Shown here piece by piece: positions 5,383-5,705 of a DNA stretch of 5,705 bases. This DNA is from Planococcaceae bacterium UBA3370 (lineage in GTDB: Bacteria > Bacillota > Bacilli > Bacillales_A > Planococcaceae). A program made the position numbers and the translations under genes. The stretch covers positions 1 through 5,705 of the forward strand of contig DEQI01000313.1 of the NCBI GenBank assembly GCA_002360295.1, written 5' to 3'. Below the pieces are notes generated by a model that searched no databases, was not told the DNA's origin, and saw only the letters and a list, made by a program, of their open reading frames with translations. Each line of letters opens with the position of its first letter. Position 1 is the first letter of the stretch.

Positions 5383-5705
5383 TTACAGTGAAATATCTGC
5401 AAAATAAGGCTCTTGGCCGTAGCGGAAGTAAGTGAATAAATAACCCTCTTTTTTCGACACTTTTCCCTCCACATAATCTTGGTAAGAAATAGAAGACGGG
5501 ATAATCAGAGAATGTTTAAATAAATCTTTCTCACTCACTTGCATCTCTGCAAACTGTTCACCAGCTAACAATGGATTTTCTCGCAGCTTAGCATAAATTT
5601 TCTTCAATTGATCATTCGGTGTACGATCATCCCACCAAGGCTTTCTAGGCTGGAATTGATGTACTTTTAAATAATCCAATTGCATAATATTTTTTGCAAT
5701 ATCTA
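5383..5705 (-). CDS. Unidentified protein, C-terminal part; start lies beyond the right edge
   Basis: The frame is open from the window edge to the TAA at 5385-5383, giving 106 complete visible codons. There is an internal ATG at 5685, but no ribosome binding site precedes it and the frame continues upstream of it (DIAKNI before the Met), so the gene very probably starts outside the window. The visible part is soluble, mixed in charge and rich in aromatic residues, with QPRKPWWDDRTPNDQL near its start and YLFTYFRYGQEPYFADISL at its end. There is no membrane segment, Cys motif or nucleotide-binding loop. I do not recognise the family. Its coding character is supported by normal codon use, a sensible protein composition and a well-placed terminator downstream on the same strand. 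Confidence 0.75.
   Translation of the reverse strand, partial: DIAKNIMQLDYLKVHQFQPRKPWWDDRTPNDQLKKIYAKLRENPLLAGEQFAEMQVSEKDLFKHSLIIPSSISYQDYVEGKVSKKEGYLFTYFRYGQEPYFADISL

Overview
The window looks like chromosomal DNA from a low-GC, spore-forming member of the Bacillales, most likely Bacillaceae/Planococcaceae of the Lysinibacillus-Solibacillus type. The grounds are AT-rich codon use, strong AAAGGAGG-type ribosome binding sites, intrinsic terminators after most genes, close resemblance of two proteins to Bacillus YkoY (MeeY) and KtrD, and a palindromic intergenic repeat of a kind I recall from Bacillales genomes. The genus is an inference from memory, not a computed result.

Layout from left to right: (1) 1-653, the last 216 codons of an RND (HAE1/SwrC-like) efflux pump on the + strand. 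(2) 654-1061, a non-coding leader holding a housekeeping-type promoter, a yybP-ykoY manganese riboswitch and its terminator. (3) 1062-1823, a TerC-family membrane protein (YkoY/MeeY), followed by a strong terminator. (4) 1917-3266, ktrD, the membrane subunit of a Ktr potassium uptake system, followed by two tandem terminator hairpins. (5) 3457-4071 on the minus strand, a single-domain cupin with a Tyr/Pro/Asn-rich C-terminal tail, possibly a spore coat or sporulation protein. (6) 4072-4536, a 465-base non-coding stretch holding a 136-base palindromic repeat and AT-rich inverted repeats. (7) 4537-5283, an exported NodB-type polysaccharide deacetylase on the + strand. (8) 5383-5705 on the minus strand, the C-terminal part of a protein I do not recognise, which runs off the right edge and has its own terminator.

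The genes do not form one operon; almost every one has its own start and stop signals. The clearest functional unit is the Mn2+ riboswitch plus the TerC-type exporter. The strand that closes the aptamer (942-947) is also part of the 5' arm of the terminator (940-949), so a Mn-ON transcriptional switch can be read directly from the sequence. KtrD follows as a separate ion transporter. The pump, cupin, deacetylase and right-edge gene appear unrelated to it.

I found no convincing undescribed multi-gene system. The items most worth checking are the palindromic repeat with its perfect 12-bp central hairpin, the cupin with the aromatic tail and a sporulation-type -10, possible extra RNA structures around the riboswitch, and the unidentified right-edge gene.
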